Of a stretch of DNA of 64,000 nucleotides, positions 8,899-17,917 are shown piece after piece (the stretch's first letter is position 1; each line of letters opens with the position of its first letter). The notes below the pieces were generated by a model that was not told the DNA's origin, did no database searches, and saw only the letters and a program-made list of their open reading frames with translations. The DNA is from an uncultured Nitrosomonas sp. (lineage in GTDB: Bacteria > Pseudomonadota > Gammaproteobacteria > Burkholderiales > Nitrosomonadaceae). The translations under genes and the position numbers were made by a program. The stretch covers positions 1 to 64,000 of the forward strand of contig CADEDJ010000009.1 of NCBI GenBank assembly GCA_902826055.1, in the 5' to 3' direction.

Positions 8899-9111
8899 CT
8901 AACGTGCCAGCGTGATAATTACCGCTTCACGTTTCCAAAACAGCATAAAACGCTTCTGCTCGACAAATTGAAATAATAGCGTCCAACCATCGGCCGCCTC
9001 TTTATTGAGCGTAACCTCCAGTCGCTTAATCGGAATACCGGACGCTCCCAAGAAAATCGTCCCCAACCCGCCTTCTGTGATATGCAATACTTTATATTCC
9101 TTATAAGCCAT
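8899..9111 (-). CDS. DUF4177-type small protein
   Basis: 70 residues with the pattern of DUF4177: an initial YKVLHI strand, LEVTLNKEAADGWTLL (the LN..GWELV-like core) and a closing hydrophobic strand with basic residues. It is cytoplasmic, without a signal peptide, and has no known function. GGGAG 7 nt upstream supports the start. It forms a two-gene operon with the TM2-like gene. Confidence 0.75.
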   Translation of the reverse strand: MAYKEYKVLHITEGGLGTIFLGASGIPIKRLEVTLNKEAADGWTLLFQFVEQKRFMLFWKREAVIITLAR

Positions 9112-9173
9112 CCTTAATCTCCCTTGATATCAAAAAAAGTAAGACGTTACCGATCCATCATTATCTTTAATCT

Positions 9174-10136
9174 TTAAAACCAGCCTTCAAGACGCCACCC
9201 CCTCGTGACAAACAATGGAACGAATGCAGGCGGAATATATAGACGGTCTTCCACATTGGGAATGCGGAAGTAATGCTGCGCCTGCAAGATGACGTCATCA
9301 TCGCGGCTCAAATCAATCACGGCGCGATTGGGTATTTCGCGCCGTCCGAGATAGCGCACCTCAAATGCTTCCAAACGTAGCGGATTATCCGAGTTAAAAA
9401 TACCGATCTTGTTAGCACGCGCTTGGCGTACAAAATTACGCGCACGGCTCAAATCAATATTGGATTCAGCGACCCGCTTTGCCATGCCAGGCGCAAACAC
9501 GGCATCCAATAACGATTTTTCCCGAAATGGCGCAATATTTGGCCAAATGAAATAAGGCAGCGCCACCCCCTTTTCGAGCTGACGCTCATTGTACGAGAGC
9601 GGTCGCGGATTCGGAGTATTGGCATTGGGTTGATTGCGATTAATAAAAGCCAAAAAGCGGCCATACGCGTCAAATACTTCATGGGAAAACGCAAAAAAAT
9701 ATCCGAAGGTATCCGGGTTTTGCCCTAATGCATCCATATCCGCCTGCACCTGCTCGATTAATGCCTGCTCCGCTCTTTCACCGTGAAAGCGGTGATTGAT
9801 ACCGGCGCCAGGACCAACACGGCCACGCAAATATTCAATCAGCCCGGCATCGAGATGATACGAACCCAACCCGGGCAAAAAAGGATCGGTGAGATACGCT
9901 TCCCATTCCGCTGAATCAAGGCGGCGCGAAGCTTGTGACCCGGGAAGTTGAAAGTTTTTTTCCGGGGTATCCACGCCGAGAAAACGCAACGATCCGTTTC
10001 CGCTGAGATGAAAACCAATGGTATCGCCGTCTGCAATCGATGAATCGAGTGATTGCGGCTGACCATCTGTTCCGCGGCGGATAGAACCAACCGCCCGGAT
10101 ATTGCCGCCCACGTCAAAGAAAATATCAGCCATCAT
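9174..10136 (-). CDS. Thermonuclease (SNase-like) family protein, enlarged
   Basis: 320 residues. The N-terminal part keeps every catalytic residue of staphylococcal nuclease: Asp37 and Asp39 in ADGDTI, Arg51 with Asp56 and Glu59 in RFLGVDTPE, and Arg160 in DAYGRFLAF (matching the DKYGRGLAY arginine). The gap from Glu59 to Arg160 is about 100 residues instead of about 44, and about 155 extra residues follow. No signal peptide is visible, so it may be cytoplasmic or exported another way. GGAGG lies 4 nt before the first ATG and 7 nt before the next codon, also ATG, so the start may be 10133. The real substrate is unknown. Confidence 0.75.
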   Translation of the reverse strand: MMADIFFDVGGNIRAVGSIRRGTDGQPQSLDSSIADGDTIGFHLSGNGSLRFLGVDTPEKNFQLPGSQASRRLDSAEWEAYLTDPFLPGLGSYHLDAGLIEYLRGRVGPGAGINHRFHGERAEQALIEQVQADMDALGQNPDTFGYFFAFSHEVFDAYGRFLAFINRNQPNANTPNPRPLSYNERQLEKGVALPYFIWPNIAPFREKSLLDAVFAPGMAKRVAESNIDLSRARNFVRQARANKIGIFNSDNPLRLEAFEVRYLGRREIPNRAVIDLSRDDDVILQAQHYFRIPNVEDRLYIPPAFVPLFVTRGWRLEGWF

Positions 10137-10293
10137 GAAACCTCCGGCAAGTAGATAAGATTGTCTTTTTTAAAACGATGTTACTTTTTAAAACAATGAC
10201 TAAATCGACTGCCATCATATCATAGCCATTCTTTTAGACCTTAATTCGCCTTCAAATGCGAAACAAACAAACGTTAATTTGATGTTAGCGCAA

Positions 10294-10896
10294 TCAATTG
10301 GATTCAATTCGATTTGCAACAACAGCCCGCCTGCGATAGGCAATTAAGCACATCAGAACCACACATACTGCTGCAATGGAGGCTGGAAATAATAGCGTCG
10401 TAGCGGAAAAATTTTCCATCGCCATCATCACCAGCAAATTGCGAACCGTGAACAAACCAAAAAACAACAATGATTCTGAATAGGGGAAATAATAAGCTTT
10501 CCTGATAGTCGGCCCAAATCCGAGTACATCGACGATGGTCAAGGTGACTACCGCCCATAACGGATCCGAAGTCATATACCACAGCGGCAACGACGACAAC
10601 GCCGAAATAAAAAATATCCAATCAGTTTTTGTAATCGTCACATCCGCACGTTTTAAATAAGCCAAGCAAGCAATGAAAATTGTAATGCTGCCGGAAACGC
10701 CGATCGGCCAAGCTCCTATGCCTCCTTTATCCTCAAGTTGCGCCAGAAAAGCAAAAAATGTTGTGACGCCCCAGATGATCCAGGAAAACACGTGCGGCGT
10801 AATGGTACCGTTAAAGATTGCGCGGATATAGGGAATGAAGGCTGTCAGTGTCAACACGATGGCAATCGCGCTAATTATTTCTTTGTAATAAAACAT
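10294..10896 (-). CDS. Multispanning membrane protein of unknown function
   Basis: About 200 residues from the ATG at 10896. The longer open frame would overlap the glycosyltransferase and lacks a fitting ribosome site. Six or seven hydrophobic segments are visible. The N-terminal part (TAFIPYIRAIFNGTITPHVFSW) contains a proline-rich turn reminiscent of PQ-loop or SWEET-like transporters, but I cannot assign it. It ends in a basic tail (YRRRAVV). It lies 91 bp downstream of a glycosyltransferase gene on the same strand, so a shared transcript is possible. Confidence 0.6.
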   Translation of the reverse strand: MFYYKEIISAIAIVLTLTAFIPYIRAIFNGTITPHVFSWIIWGVTTFFAFLAQLEDKGGIGAWPIGVSGSITIFIACLAYLKRADVTITKTDWIFFISALSSLPLWYMTSDPLWAVVTLTIVDVLGFGPTIRKAYYFPYSESLLFFGLFTVRNLLVMMAMENFSATTLLFPASIAAVCVVLMCLIAYRRRAVVANRIESN

Positions 10897-10987
10897 GCCG
10901 CCCTGATTTTTTCTTATAAGTACCCTAACCACTATCACTTTTTGGTCAATAATCAGTGATATCTCACTATATTCGGAAAGACTAAAG

Positions 10988-12250
10988 CTACAAACTGCGG
11001 TTTTTCCTCGATGATGGCGATTGTGCCATGAGCTTTTCAATTTGTTCCACTGCACGCGACACACCATCTTCTTGCGCCATCACTTCACCCAAAGCATTTG
11101 CACACCGGACAACTTCTGGCATTTCAGCGAAAGCGATCATGTCAGATAAGCTTTTTGCATTGATTTGGGTATGGTGAATATAATTCGGTGCGACACGTGC
11201 TGCTGCCAATCGGCCTGCCCAGAAAAATTGATCGCCGGCAAATGGAATCACAATCGACGGCACACCCGCTCGGCATGCGGCATGCGACGTCCCAGCGCCA
11301 CCATGGTGAATCACCATTGCAGTACGGGGAAACAGCCAGTGATGCGGCGTATCGCCAATGACAAAAAAATTTTCCGGCAGTACAGTAGGATCAATGCCAC
11401 TCCATCCCGGATAAAAAAGGGCTCGACGCCCGGCGATGGCATCGACGACGATGGTTAAGAGTTTTTTCCGGTCAAACCCAGCCATGCTGCCAAACCCCAC
11501 ATAAATCGGCGGCGCGCCGGAAGAAAGGAATTCCGCCAAAACGGCTGGCGGTTCCCAGGTGCCGGAATCGACATACCATGTGCCGCATATTTTCCAGATC
11601 TCAGGCCAATCTTCCGGTTGTGGCACTAGATGGCGCGACATGCCATACAGAATCGGGTAATCGCACCACATCCGATTGCGTGGCGCTTGCCCCAACACTT
11701 CGCGGCGCGCTTCATTGATGCGTTTGCGGAATGACTGCCACAACAATGCGTTAACCGCACGATGACTGATCAGATTCAACCAGCCTGGCATCCGCCAAGG
11801 GGGCAACAGCGGCGAAGCAAACGTCCGGGTCGGCGACATCGGCCAAAGCCCCAGGCCGATAGCCGGCATATGCAAATACTCCGCCACAGACAAACCGACG
11901 TAACTCGCAATGCCTGAAAACAGAATTGCATCGGAAAATTGAGCGTGATCGGCAATCTCTCTCATCCACGAAACCGTATTTTCGTCGGCAATATGCGCAA
12001 CCGCCTTGGCCATTTGCGTCACATCGCTTCCTTCCCGCATCAGCTTAGAGAATGCACCATCATCCCCAACCGCTGCCTTCATGTCGCCACTCAGCGCATG
12101 AAAAGAAATTCCATGTGCTTGCGCAGCCGCCAGAGCGGACCGATCCGCAAAAAAATGAACTTCATGATCCGCATCCAACAAACCACGACATAATCCAATC
12201 AACGGAAGGGTATCTCCAGTTGTTCCATAGGTGACGACAGTCAAGCGCAT
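10988..12250 (-). CDS. Family 1 (UGT-like) glycosyltransferase
   Basis: 420 residues with a GT-B fold: an N-terminal MRLTVVTYGTTGDTLPLIGLCRGL acceptor half and a C-terminal donor-binding half carrying IYVGFGSMAG, and HHGGAGTSHAACRAGVPSI followed by PFAGDQFFWA. This is the signature of sterol/flavonoid/macrolide-type UDP- or TDP-sugar transferases. Residues HHGG and the closing DQ contact the nucleotide sugar. The acceptor is unknown; lipid or terpenoid acceptors are typical of bacterial relatives. It is cytoplasmic or peripheral. It is probably transcribed with the membrane protein at 10294. Confidence 0.85.
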   Translation of the reverse strand: MRLTVVTYGTTGDTLPLIGLCRGLLDADHEVHFFADRSALAAAQAHGISFHALSGDMKAAVGDDGAFSKLMREGSDVTQMAKAVAHIADENTVSWMREIADHAQFSDAILFSGIASYVGLSVAEYLHMPAIGLGLWPMSPTRTFASPLLPPWRMPGWLNLISHRAVNALLWQSFRKRINEARREVLGQAPRNRMWCDYPILYGMSRHLVPQPEDWPEIWKICGTWYVDSGTWEPPAVLAEFLSSGAPPIYVGFGSMAGFDRKKLLTIVVDAIAGRRALFYPGWSGIDPTVLPENFFVIGDTPHHWLFPRTAMVIHHGGAGTSHAACRAGVPSIVIPFAGDQFFWAGRLAAARVAPNYIHHTQINAKSLSDMIAFAEMPEVVRCANALGEVMAQEDGVSRAVEQIEKLMAQSPSSRKNRSL

Positions 12251-12439
12251 AATTTCTTTACGGATTTAAGGATGGATAATCAGGCTGGGCCTATTCTCTT
12301 GACGCAGTGCGGAAGGAAAATGAAAACGTATTGTATAGCTTTGTAGGCTTATTATCGCCTCATTTATTCGCAAGTGTTGTATGTTCTTATACAATAGAGG
12401 CAATTCATTCATCCATTATTTTAGGGAATAGAACAAAAA

Positions 12440-13195
12440 ATGTGCAAGTTACCCAACAAACAAGAAAACAAAGACCTGCAACAAAATCAGCACAGACGCT
12501 CATTTCTAAAACTCACTGCGGCATCCGTACTCGGTCTGGGAATCGCAGCAACCAATCAGGTCATGGCCACATCGGGCGTGATTAAAGAACCGCCGCAGCC
12601 TGAAAATGTACTCACACCGGAAGCAGCCTTAGAAAGGTTAATGGCAGGTAACGATCGTTACGTTGCCGGTCTCTCCACTCCGCTGAATTTTGAACATGAA
12701 CGCGCAGCTTTGGTTAAAGGCCAGAATCCTTATGCCAGTATATTAAGCTGCGCCGATTCCAGAATAAGTCCGGAGTTCTGCTTTGATGAGCAACGAGGGG
12801 ATTTATTTGTCGCGCGCGTAGCCGGCAATTATTTAACTACGGATTTTGTAGCCACGCTCGAGTATGCCGCGGTTGTGTTGCATACGCCCCTGATCATGGT
12901 CCTGGGCCATGAAAGCTGCGGCGCAATCCAAGCGGCTATCGATGCCGTAGATAACAGTACGCAATTTCCCGGGCATATTCAATCTATCGCCAGTGCGTTG
13001 GCACCGGCAGTAAGAGCCATTGATAAGCAGTCGAAAAATCGTATCGATGATGTCGTTAAAATGAATGTCATGCAAAATGTGCAAGAATTGAAGAAGCAGA
13101 CACCCATTCTTAATCGATTGGTCGCGGAAAAAAAGCTGCTTGTGGTGGGCGGCGTATATAATCTGAAAACCGGCAAGGTCGATATGGTCGCTTAA
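12440..13195 (+). CDS. Tat-exported beta-carbonic anhydrase
   Basis: 251 residues. A twin-arginine signal lies near residues 18-45 (HRRSFLKL, then a hydrophobic AASVLGLGIA run ending in VMA). The mature part is a beta-class carbonic anhydrase with zinc ligands Cys104, His157 and Cys160 (SCADSR and GHESCGA) and the Asp106-Arg108 dyad. It interconverts CO2 and bicarbonate, here in the periplasm. A Tat route fits a cofactor-loaded enzyme. It is monocistronic, with AGGGA 11 nt upstream of the ATG. A broken relative lies at 35820-36476. In an autotroph it would supply bicarbonate or CO2 to uptake systems (inference). Confidence 0.92.
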   Translation: MCKLPNKQENKDLQQNQHRRSFLKLTAASVLGLGIAATNQVMATSGVIKEPPQPENVLTPEAALERLMAGNDRYVAGLSTPLNFEHERAALVKGQNPYASILSCADSRISPEFCFDEQRGDLFVARVAGNYLTTDFVATLEYAAVVLHTPLIMVLGHESCGAIQAAIDAVDNSTQFPGHIQSIASALAPAVRAIDKQSKNRIDDVVKMNVMQNVQELKKQTPILNRLVAEKKLLVVGGVYNLKTGKVDMVA

Positions 13196-13292
13196 GGAAA
13201 CAGATTAATTGCTCGTGCACAAATCATTTTAAAATTCACAGCTAATCCGGCTCAATCCGCAGTGCCTGCAAATTCCTTTATCAATTGCTCGC

Positions 13293-13931
13293 TTACTCCC
13301 AAATCACCATCTTGAAGCGTTCCTTGACGATGCCGAAGTAATTGCACTTCCAGTCGCTTTGCGCGAAAAAATCGAGGTGATGCCATTGATCTTTCTGTTT
13401 CAAGATGCGGCTAGCGGCATCGTCCCAGTCGATGGCGGCAAATTTGGTTTCGAGCTGCTGTTTGCGGGCTTCGACCTCAGCAAAATCAAAACCGTCGTAT
13501 TCCCAATGCAATACTTCGAACACATTGCCATCGCGATCGGCATAGTCCATGCTGAAATCGAGCCCCCATTTCGGACGAATGCAGATGATTTTGTAAATCA
13601 ATGGGTTTACTTTGGCCCAGCGTTGCAATTGCTGCAATGCTTCTCCGGCATAGCCTTTGCGCTCAAACAACAGACTGTGATTCAATACCGCGCCTTCGAC
13701 CCGCTCCGGTTGTATAAACCACGGCATCTTCAGTGCACGCCGGTGCTCCCGGTGAGCATGCGCTGACATCAGATTGGCCTCAGCGTAACGCTGTTCCAAG
13801 TCGGTCAGATCGTAGCCGTTCTGGTCAAACAACGCCAGCTCGCGTGCTGGCGGCACATCTAAACTGTTTAGCGGCTGATCCCAATGGCTTTCTGGATTGA
13901 ATTGATGAGGGGTTAAATCGATATAACTCAT
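13293..13931 (-). CDS. Conserved hypothetical protein
   Basis: 212 residues, soluble, with no signal peptide or membrane segment. It is rich in aromatic and charged residues, with stretches such as WGLDFSMDYADRDGNVFEVLHWEYD in the middle and SDWKCNYFGIVKERFKMV at the end. I do not recognise the family. It starts MSYIDLTPHQFNPESHWDQPL. It is convergent with the carbonic anhydrase gene. The base composition resembles the neighbours, so recent transfer is not indicated. Confidence 0.6.
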   Translation of the reverse strand: MSYIDLTPHQFNPESHWDQPLNSLDVPPARELALFDQNGYDLTDLEQRYAEANLMSAHAHREHRRALKMPWFIQPERVEGAVLNHSLLFERKGYAGEALQQLQRWAKVNPLIYKIICIRPKWGLDFSMDYADRDGNVFEVLHWEYDGFDFAEVEARKQQLETKFAAIDWDDAASRILKQKDQWHHLDFFAQSDWKCNYFGIVKERFKMVIWE

Positions 13932-13980
13932 GACATGGCGAATCTACTCATAATAGCTGATAAACAAGATATCACATGCT

Positions 13981-14083
13981 AGCAAAAACCCTGCATTCCT
14001 GCCATTTCAGGCGTAGCAAGAAATCCATATTGTGGGTTCACGAAGATCCCTCACTTCATCCGCAATGACAAATGCAGGTTGCT
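13981..14083. repeat. Palindromic MITE/REP-like interspersed element
   Basis: About 100 bp that folds on itself. The outer arms are AGCAA..CCTGCATT at 13981-13997 and AATGCAGGTTGCT at 14071-14083, complementary apart from a 4-nt bulge. The complementarity continues imperfectly inward, pairing about 35 nt on each side. The right arm contains CCGCAATGACA, which resembles the TGTCATTGCG core of dispersed repeats seen in many bacterial genomes. No coding content is present. Confidence 0.6.
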
Positions 14084-14093
14084 CAACGAATCC

Positions 14094-14393
14094 CTAACGA
14101 ATATTGACCCGCGCTTTTCCATACAATTCCCGCAGCTCATCTTTGGCTTTTTCCAACACTTCGCGCTGCTGCGCAGATAAATGTTTCCCCGCCCGGTTGA
14201 TGTAAAAATTCAGCATCGACATTGCCGAAGCAAACGGCTCCGCCTTACGCCGCTGACTACTATCTGCCGAATGTTTCAACGACAATGCGATTTTATGCGG
14301 ATCATTCCAGGTAAACAGACCCGGTTCGAGATCCAGGGCGTTGCTGGTTTCGGTGATGTAGTCGGACCAATAGTGCGGATTATTATCGGGCAT
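14094..14393 (-). CDS. DUF3175 family protein
   Basis: 99 residues from the ATG at 14393. A start nine codons upstream is possible but adds an unrelated hydrophobic stretch. The sequence YITETSNALDLEPGLFTWNDPHKIALSLKHSAD, then RRKAEPFASAMSMLNFYINRAGKHL and VLEKAKDELRELYGKA, matches my memory of DUF3175 throughout. It is a small basic cytoplasmic protein of unknown function. It lies just downstream of the biotin operon on the same strand and may be read by run-on transcription. Confidence 0.7.
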   Translation of the reverse strand: MPDNNPHYWSDYITETSNALDLEPGLFTWNDPHKIALSLKHSADSSQRRKAEPFASAMSMLNFYINRAGKHLSAQQREVLEKAKDELRELYGKARVNIR

Positions 14394-14438
14394 GAGAGTT
14401 AATATATAATTAATCCACAACGAAGCTATATATCACAA

Positions 14439-15125
14439 TCATATTAGTGTATTCCCACGGTTTGCTAGTCTTGCAACATCCATAAAGCCGGCAGTTTTGT
14501 GTGCATCCATCTTCACATCAAACGGCATCACCCCCAGCAACGGACCCTCCAGCCGCTGCTCCAACGTCGCTATATTTTCTTCCAGCACCTGCATCTGCGG
14601 ATCGATGCAATTGGCCACCCAGCCCGCCAACGGCAAGCAGCTCGCATGAATTACTTGCGCCGTCAGCAACGCGTGATTCAAACAACCAAGACGCATGCCG
14701 ACCACCAGGATGACCGGAAGGTTTAACGCGCGCGCCAAGTCCGCGCCGGTTTGCCGTGCATTGAGCGGTACCAGAAAACCGCCGACGCCTTCGACGATGA
14801 CAATATCCGCCTTATCGCTGAGTTGCTGATATGCTTGCCGAATTACGCTCAGATCGATTTCTATTCCGGCTTGGTGCGCGGCGATATGCGGGGATACCGG
14901 CGGATCGAAGGCATACGGATTGATCTGTTTCCGTGTCACCTGGACATTGCCAGCCGCAAACAATTGTTCGACATCCAGCCATTGACCGTTGTCGCTGCCT
15001 GCCGCAATGGGTTTCATGCCAACAGCATGCAATCCTTGCGCCGCAAAAGCACGCAGCAAGGCGCAACTGATGGCGGTTTTGCCAATTCCGGTGTCGGTGC
15101 CGGTCACGAAGTAGCCACGTCCCAT
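14439..15125 (-). CDS. bioD: Dethiobiotin synthetase
   Basis: 228 residues from the ATG at 15125, which places the P-loop YFVTGTDTGIGKT at the N-terminus as in the family. The longer frame adds unrelated sequence from within bioC. It closes the ureido ring of 7,8-diaminopelargonate using CO2 and ATP, the penultimate step of biotin synthesis. MKPIAAG (substrate lysine region) and VEGVGGFLVPL are both present. It is the last gene of the bioBFHCD operon, starting 2 bp after bioC ends. Confidence 0.94.
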   Translation of the reverse strand: MGRGYFVTGTDTGIGKTAISCALLRAFAAQGLHAVGMKPIAAGSDNGQWLDVEQLFAAGNVQVTRKQINPYAFDPPVSPHIAAHQAGIEIDLSVIRQAYQQLSDKADIVIVEGVGGFLVPLNARQTGADLARALNLPVILVVGMRLGCLNHALLTAQVIHASCLPLAGWVANCIDPQMQVLEENIATLEQRLEGPLLGVMPFDVKMDAHKTAGFMDVARLANRGNTLI

Positions 15126-15127
15126 GT

Positions 15128-16009
15128 TTAAGGTGGCAAACCCAATTGCCGGCGCGTTTCCGGCGTCAGTATCGAACGGGGATCGCGCGGTTTCCAAGCA
15201 TGGCCGTACACCACTTCAAAAGTGGCTGGCAGTTTGCCGGCACGGCGCAGCGTTTCATAAGCATCGATGGCTTGCTGCCAGTGTTTTTTACCCATCAGCC
15301 CCTGGCGCCGGCCTTGCACGACGTTATGCGCGCCGATCGCTTTCAAATCGCGCATCACACTGATTACGTCATCATACGTCAGCGTGATATATTCCATATC
15401 CATAACCGGGGTAGAAAAACGGTTGTTCAATAATAGATCGCCGATGTCGTGCATGTCGACAAAACGGTTGACGTGATCATACGAATCGGCTTTCGCGAAC
15501 GACTGGCGCAATTCTTTCAAGGTATCCGGGCCAAAAGTGCTGAACATCAACAAACCATCTGCGCGCAATATACGGTGCATTTCGGCGAAAGTGTGCTGCA
15601 GATCATTGCACCATTGCAAGGCAAGGTTCGACCAAATCATGCCGACACTGTCGTTTTGAATGGGGAATTGCTCAATATCGGCGCACACATAGTGCGTATG
15701 CTGCTGTTGTAACGGCACGATGCGTTGCCACCAAGCGGTATTTGGCCGGGCATGCGACAACATCGCCCAGGCTATATCCATTGCAATCAGCCGGCTTTTT
15801 GGATAGCGTTTGGCAAGTTGTTGCATGCCGTAGCCCGTGCCACTACCGGCATCGATAATTACATCCGGTTGGTATTTGATGTATTCGAGACGCGACAGCA
15901 TACGATTGCTGATCTCACGCTGTAGCACCGCTGCCTGATCATAACTGTCCGCAGCGCGTTCAAATGAAGCACGCAATAGTTTTTTATCAAGAACTTGTCT
16001 GGAATTCAT
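15128..16009 (-). CDS. bioC: Malonyl-[acyl-carrier protein] O-methyltransferase
   Basis: 293 residues. It methylates malonyl-ACP to start pimelate synthesis in the fatty acid pathway. The SAM-binding motif VIIDAGSGTGYGMQQLA is near residue 50, with the N-terminal SFERAADSYDQAAVLQ characteristic of BioC and FSTFGPDTLKELRQSFA in the core. It overlaps the end of bioH by 23 nt, indicating translational coupling, and precedes bioD. BioC and BioH in one operon give a complete BioC-BioH route to pimeloyl-ACP. Confidence 0.94.
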   Translation of the reverse strand: MNSRQVLDKKLLRASFERAADSYDQAAVLQREISNRMLSRLEYIKYQPDVIIDAGSGTGYGMQQLAKRYPKSRLIAMDIAWAMLSHARPNTAWWQRIVPLQQQHTHYVCADIEQFPIQNDSVGMIWSNLALQWCNDLQHTFAEMHRILRADGLLMFSTFGPDTLKELRQSFAKADSYDHVNRFVDMHDIGDLLLNNRFSTPVMDMEYITLTYDDVISVMRDLKAIGAHNVVQGRRQGLMGKKHWQQAIDAYETLRRAGKLPATFEVVYGHAWKPRDPRSILTPETRRQLGLPP

Positions 16010-16757
16010 TAAGGTAAGCTACAAATTGTTCAGGATACGATAAAAATGGCGCATGGCCGCAGTGCGCGAACTTCACGCACTGAGATTGCGGCAACTGCCG
16101 ATGCATCCAATCGGCCGATGCCGGATGCGTGATCACATCATTTTCGCCATGTACGATTAAAACAGGCTGTTGAATATTCACGATACGATTGCGCAAGTCG
16201 CTATATTGCAAAATTTTCAAGCCTTTTTGCAAAGCATCGGGATCGGGTTCGGCACGTTGAAAGAAGTTTTTGCGCAATTGCGACAAAATTTGACTGGCAT
16301 CGCGATCCCCGCTCATTTGCAGCGTCAGAAAGCGATTGATCGTGGCGGCATAATTGAGTTTCAGGTTTTCCAAAAACAATTGCAGTAATTTATGCTCCAT
16401 CCCCGCTTGCCAATCATCGCGTTTGACAAAGCTCGGCGTGGTGGAAATCAATACCAGTTTGTCGATGCATTGCGGCTTCCGTACTGCCAATTCCATCGCA
16501 ATCTGCCCGCCCAACGACCAACCGCCCAGCATGCAGCGTTGCGGGAGCATTGCGCTGACGGTCTCAACCCAATGATCGAGCGTTCCGGGTTCACTGAGAG
16601 AACTTAAACCATGTCCCGGCAAATCGACCAAATGCAGACGAAACCGCTGCGCCAGCGACTCCCGCACACTGCCCCAAATACCGCTGTGCATCGCCCAGCC
16701 GTGCAATAGCACAAGATCCGGCCCCGCACCGACGGATTCAACATGCAATTGCGTCAT
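15987..16757 (-). CDS. bioH: Pimeloyl-ACP methyl ester carboxylesterase
   Basis: 256-residue alpha/beta hydrolase that removes the methyl group BioC added, ending pimelate elongation. The nucleophile Ser81 sits in GGWSLGG, the oxyanion region is LLHGWAMHSGIW, the acid is in HGENDVITH, and the histidine is in CGHAPFLSYPEQF. Length equals E. coli BioH. It overlaps bioF by 4 nt and bioC by 23 nt inside the biotin operon. Confidence 0.94.
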   Translation of the reverse strand: MTQLHVESVGAGPDLVLLHGWAMHSGIWGSVRESLAQRFRLHLVDLPGHGLSSLSEPGTLDHWVETVSAMLPQRCMLGGWSLGGQIAMELAVRKPQCIDKLVLISTTPSFVKRDDWQAGMEHKLLQLFLENLKLNYAATINRFLTLQMSGDRDASQILSQLRKNFFQRAEPDPDALQKGLKILQYSDLRNRIVNIQQPVLIVHGENDVITHPASADWMHRQLPQSQCVKFAHCGHAPFLSYPEQFVAYLNEFQTSS

Positions 16758-17917
16758 GATGCTGCCAATTCCTGCAATGCTTGTGACAGGCGCGTGATAT
16801 CTTGCGGCTGGTGCGCAGCCGAGAGCGAAATACGCAGCCGTGCCGTGCCCTGCGGTACAGTAGGTGGGCGGATGGCCGGAACCAGCAATCCTTGCTCACG
16901 CAGATGCTGGCTAATTCGTACTGCTTCATTACTGTCACCAATCAATAGAGGCTGAATCGGAGTGTTCGACGGCAACAATTTCCAGGGTAACGATTGCAAT
17001 CCTTCCTTCAATTGCACAATGTTTCTTGCCAAAGTTTCTCGCCGCCACTCGTCTTGTTTAATCAATTTGAGACTCGCCAGCAATGCATGCGACAACAAAG
17101 GTGGCGTAGCCGTGGTATAGATATAGCTACGCGCCGATTGAATAAGGGTTTCGATGATCTCGTCTTGTGCCGCGACAAATGCGCCAAACACACCAGCCGC
17201 TTTACCCAGCGTTGCCATGTACACGATATTGGGAGAATGGTTATTGATCTGATTCACCATGAATAAACTACCCCGCCCCTGCTGCCCCAGCACGCCAAAA
17301 CCATGCGCATCGTCTAATAATAATAACGCCCGATAACGCTCGCACAATGCTACCAACTGTTGGATCGGTGCGATATCGCCTTCCATGCTGAACACTGCAT
17401 CGGAAATAACCAGCTTACGCCGCAAATCGGCCGCTGCCAACCGCTTCTCCAATGCTGCCAAATCCGAATGCGGATAACGGATGAATTGCGCCCGCGACAA
17501 TAGCGCTGCGTCATTCAGCGACGCATGATTAAGTTTGTCGGCAAAAATGGCATCTTCGCGCCCGACCAGCGCCGTGACTGCACCGATATTGGCCATATAA
17601 CCAGTGGAAAACAGCAAGGCTTGCGGAAAACCGCTGAATTCTGCCAACGCCTGCTCTAAGTCATGATGTGCCGAGAAATGGCCATTGATGAGATGCGATG
17701 CGCCTGCGCCAACACCATAGCGCTGCGCGCCTTCGCAAGCCGCTTCGATTAAGCGTGGATGATTGGCAAGCCCCAAATAATCGTTACTGCAAAAGGCGAG
17801 ATAATCCCGACCATCAATGGCGATGCGGCTTGCTTGCGGGCTTTCGATAACTTGCCGAACACGCCGCAACCCTTGCTGCTCGCGAATTCGAAGCTGCTCA
17901 GCCAGACCTGGAATCAT
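16754..17917 (-). CDS. bioF: 8-amino-7-oxononanoate synthase
   Basis: 387 residues. A PLP enzyme that condenses pimeloyl-ACP with alanine. Family landmarks are CSNDYLGLANHPRL near residue 45, GVGAGASHLINGH, DDAHGFGVLGQQGRG and the PLP lysine in MATLGKAAGVFGAF. Length is normal. It directly follows bioB with no spacer (stop at 17918, start at 17917) and overlaps bioH by 4 nt. bioA, needed for the next step, is not in this window. Confidence 0.95.
   Translation of the reverse strand: MIPGLAEQLRIREQQGLRRVRQVIESPQASRIAIDGRDYLAFCSNDYLGLANHPRLIEAACEGAQRYGVGAGASHLINGHFSAHHDLEQALAEFSGFPQALLFSTGYMANIGAVTALVGREDAIFADKLNHASLNDAALLSRAQFIRYPHSDLAALEKRLAAADLRRKLVISDAVFSMEGDIAPIQQLVALCERYRALLLLDDAHGFGVLGQQGRGSLFMVNQINNHSPNIVYMATLGKAAGVFGAFVAAQDEIIETLIQSARSYIYTTATPPLLSHALLASLKLIKQDEWRRETLARNIVQLKEGLQSLPWKLLPSNTPIQPLLIGDSNEAVRISQHLREQGLLVPAIRPPTVPQGTARLRISLSAAHQPQDITRLSQALQELAAS

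Noticed and set aside
12307-12585. Plus-strand frame overlapping the start of the carbonic anhydrase gene
   Set aside because: It is out of frame with the Tat signal of the real gene and shows no protein-like pattern.
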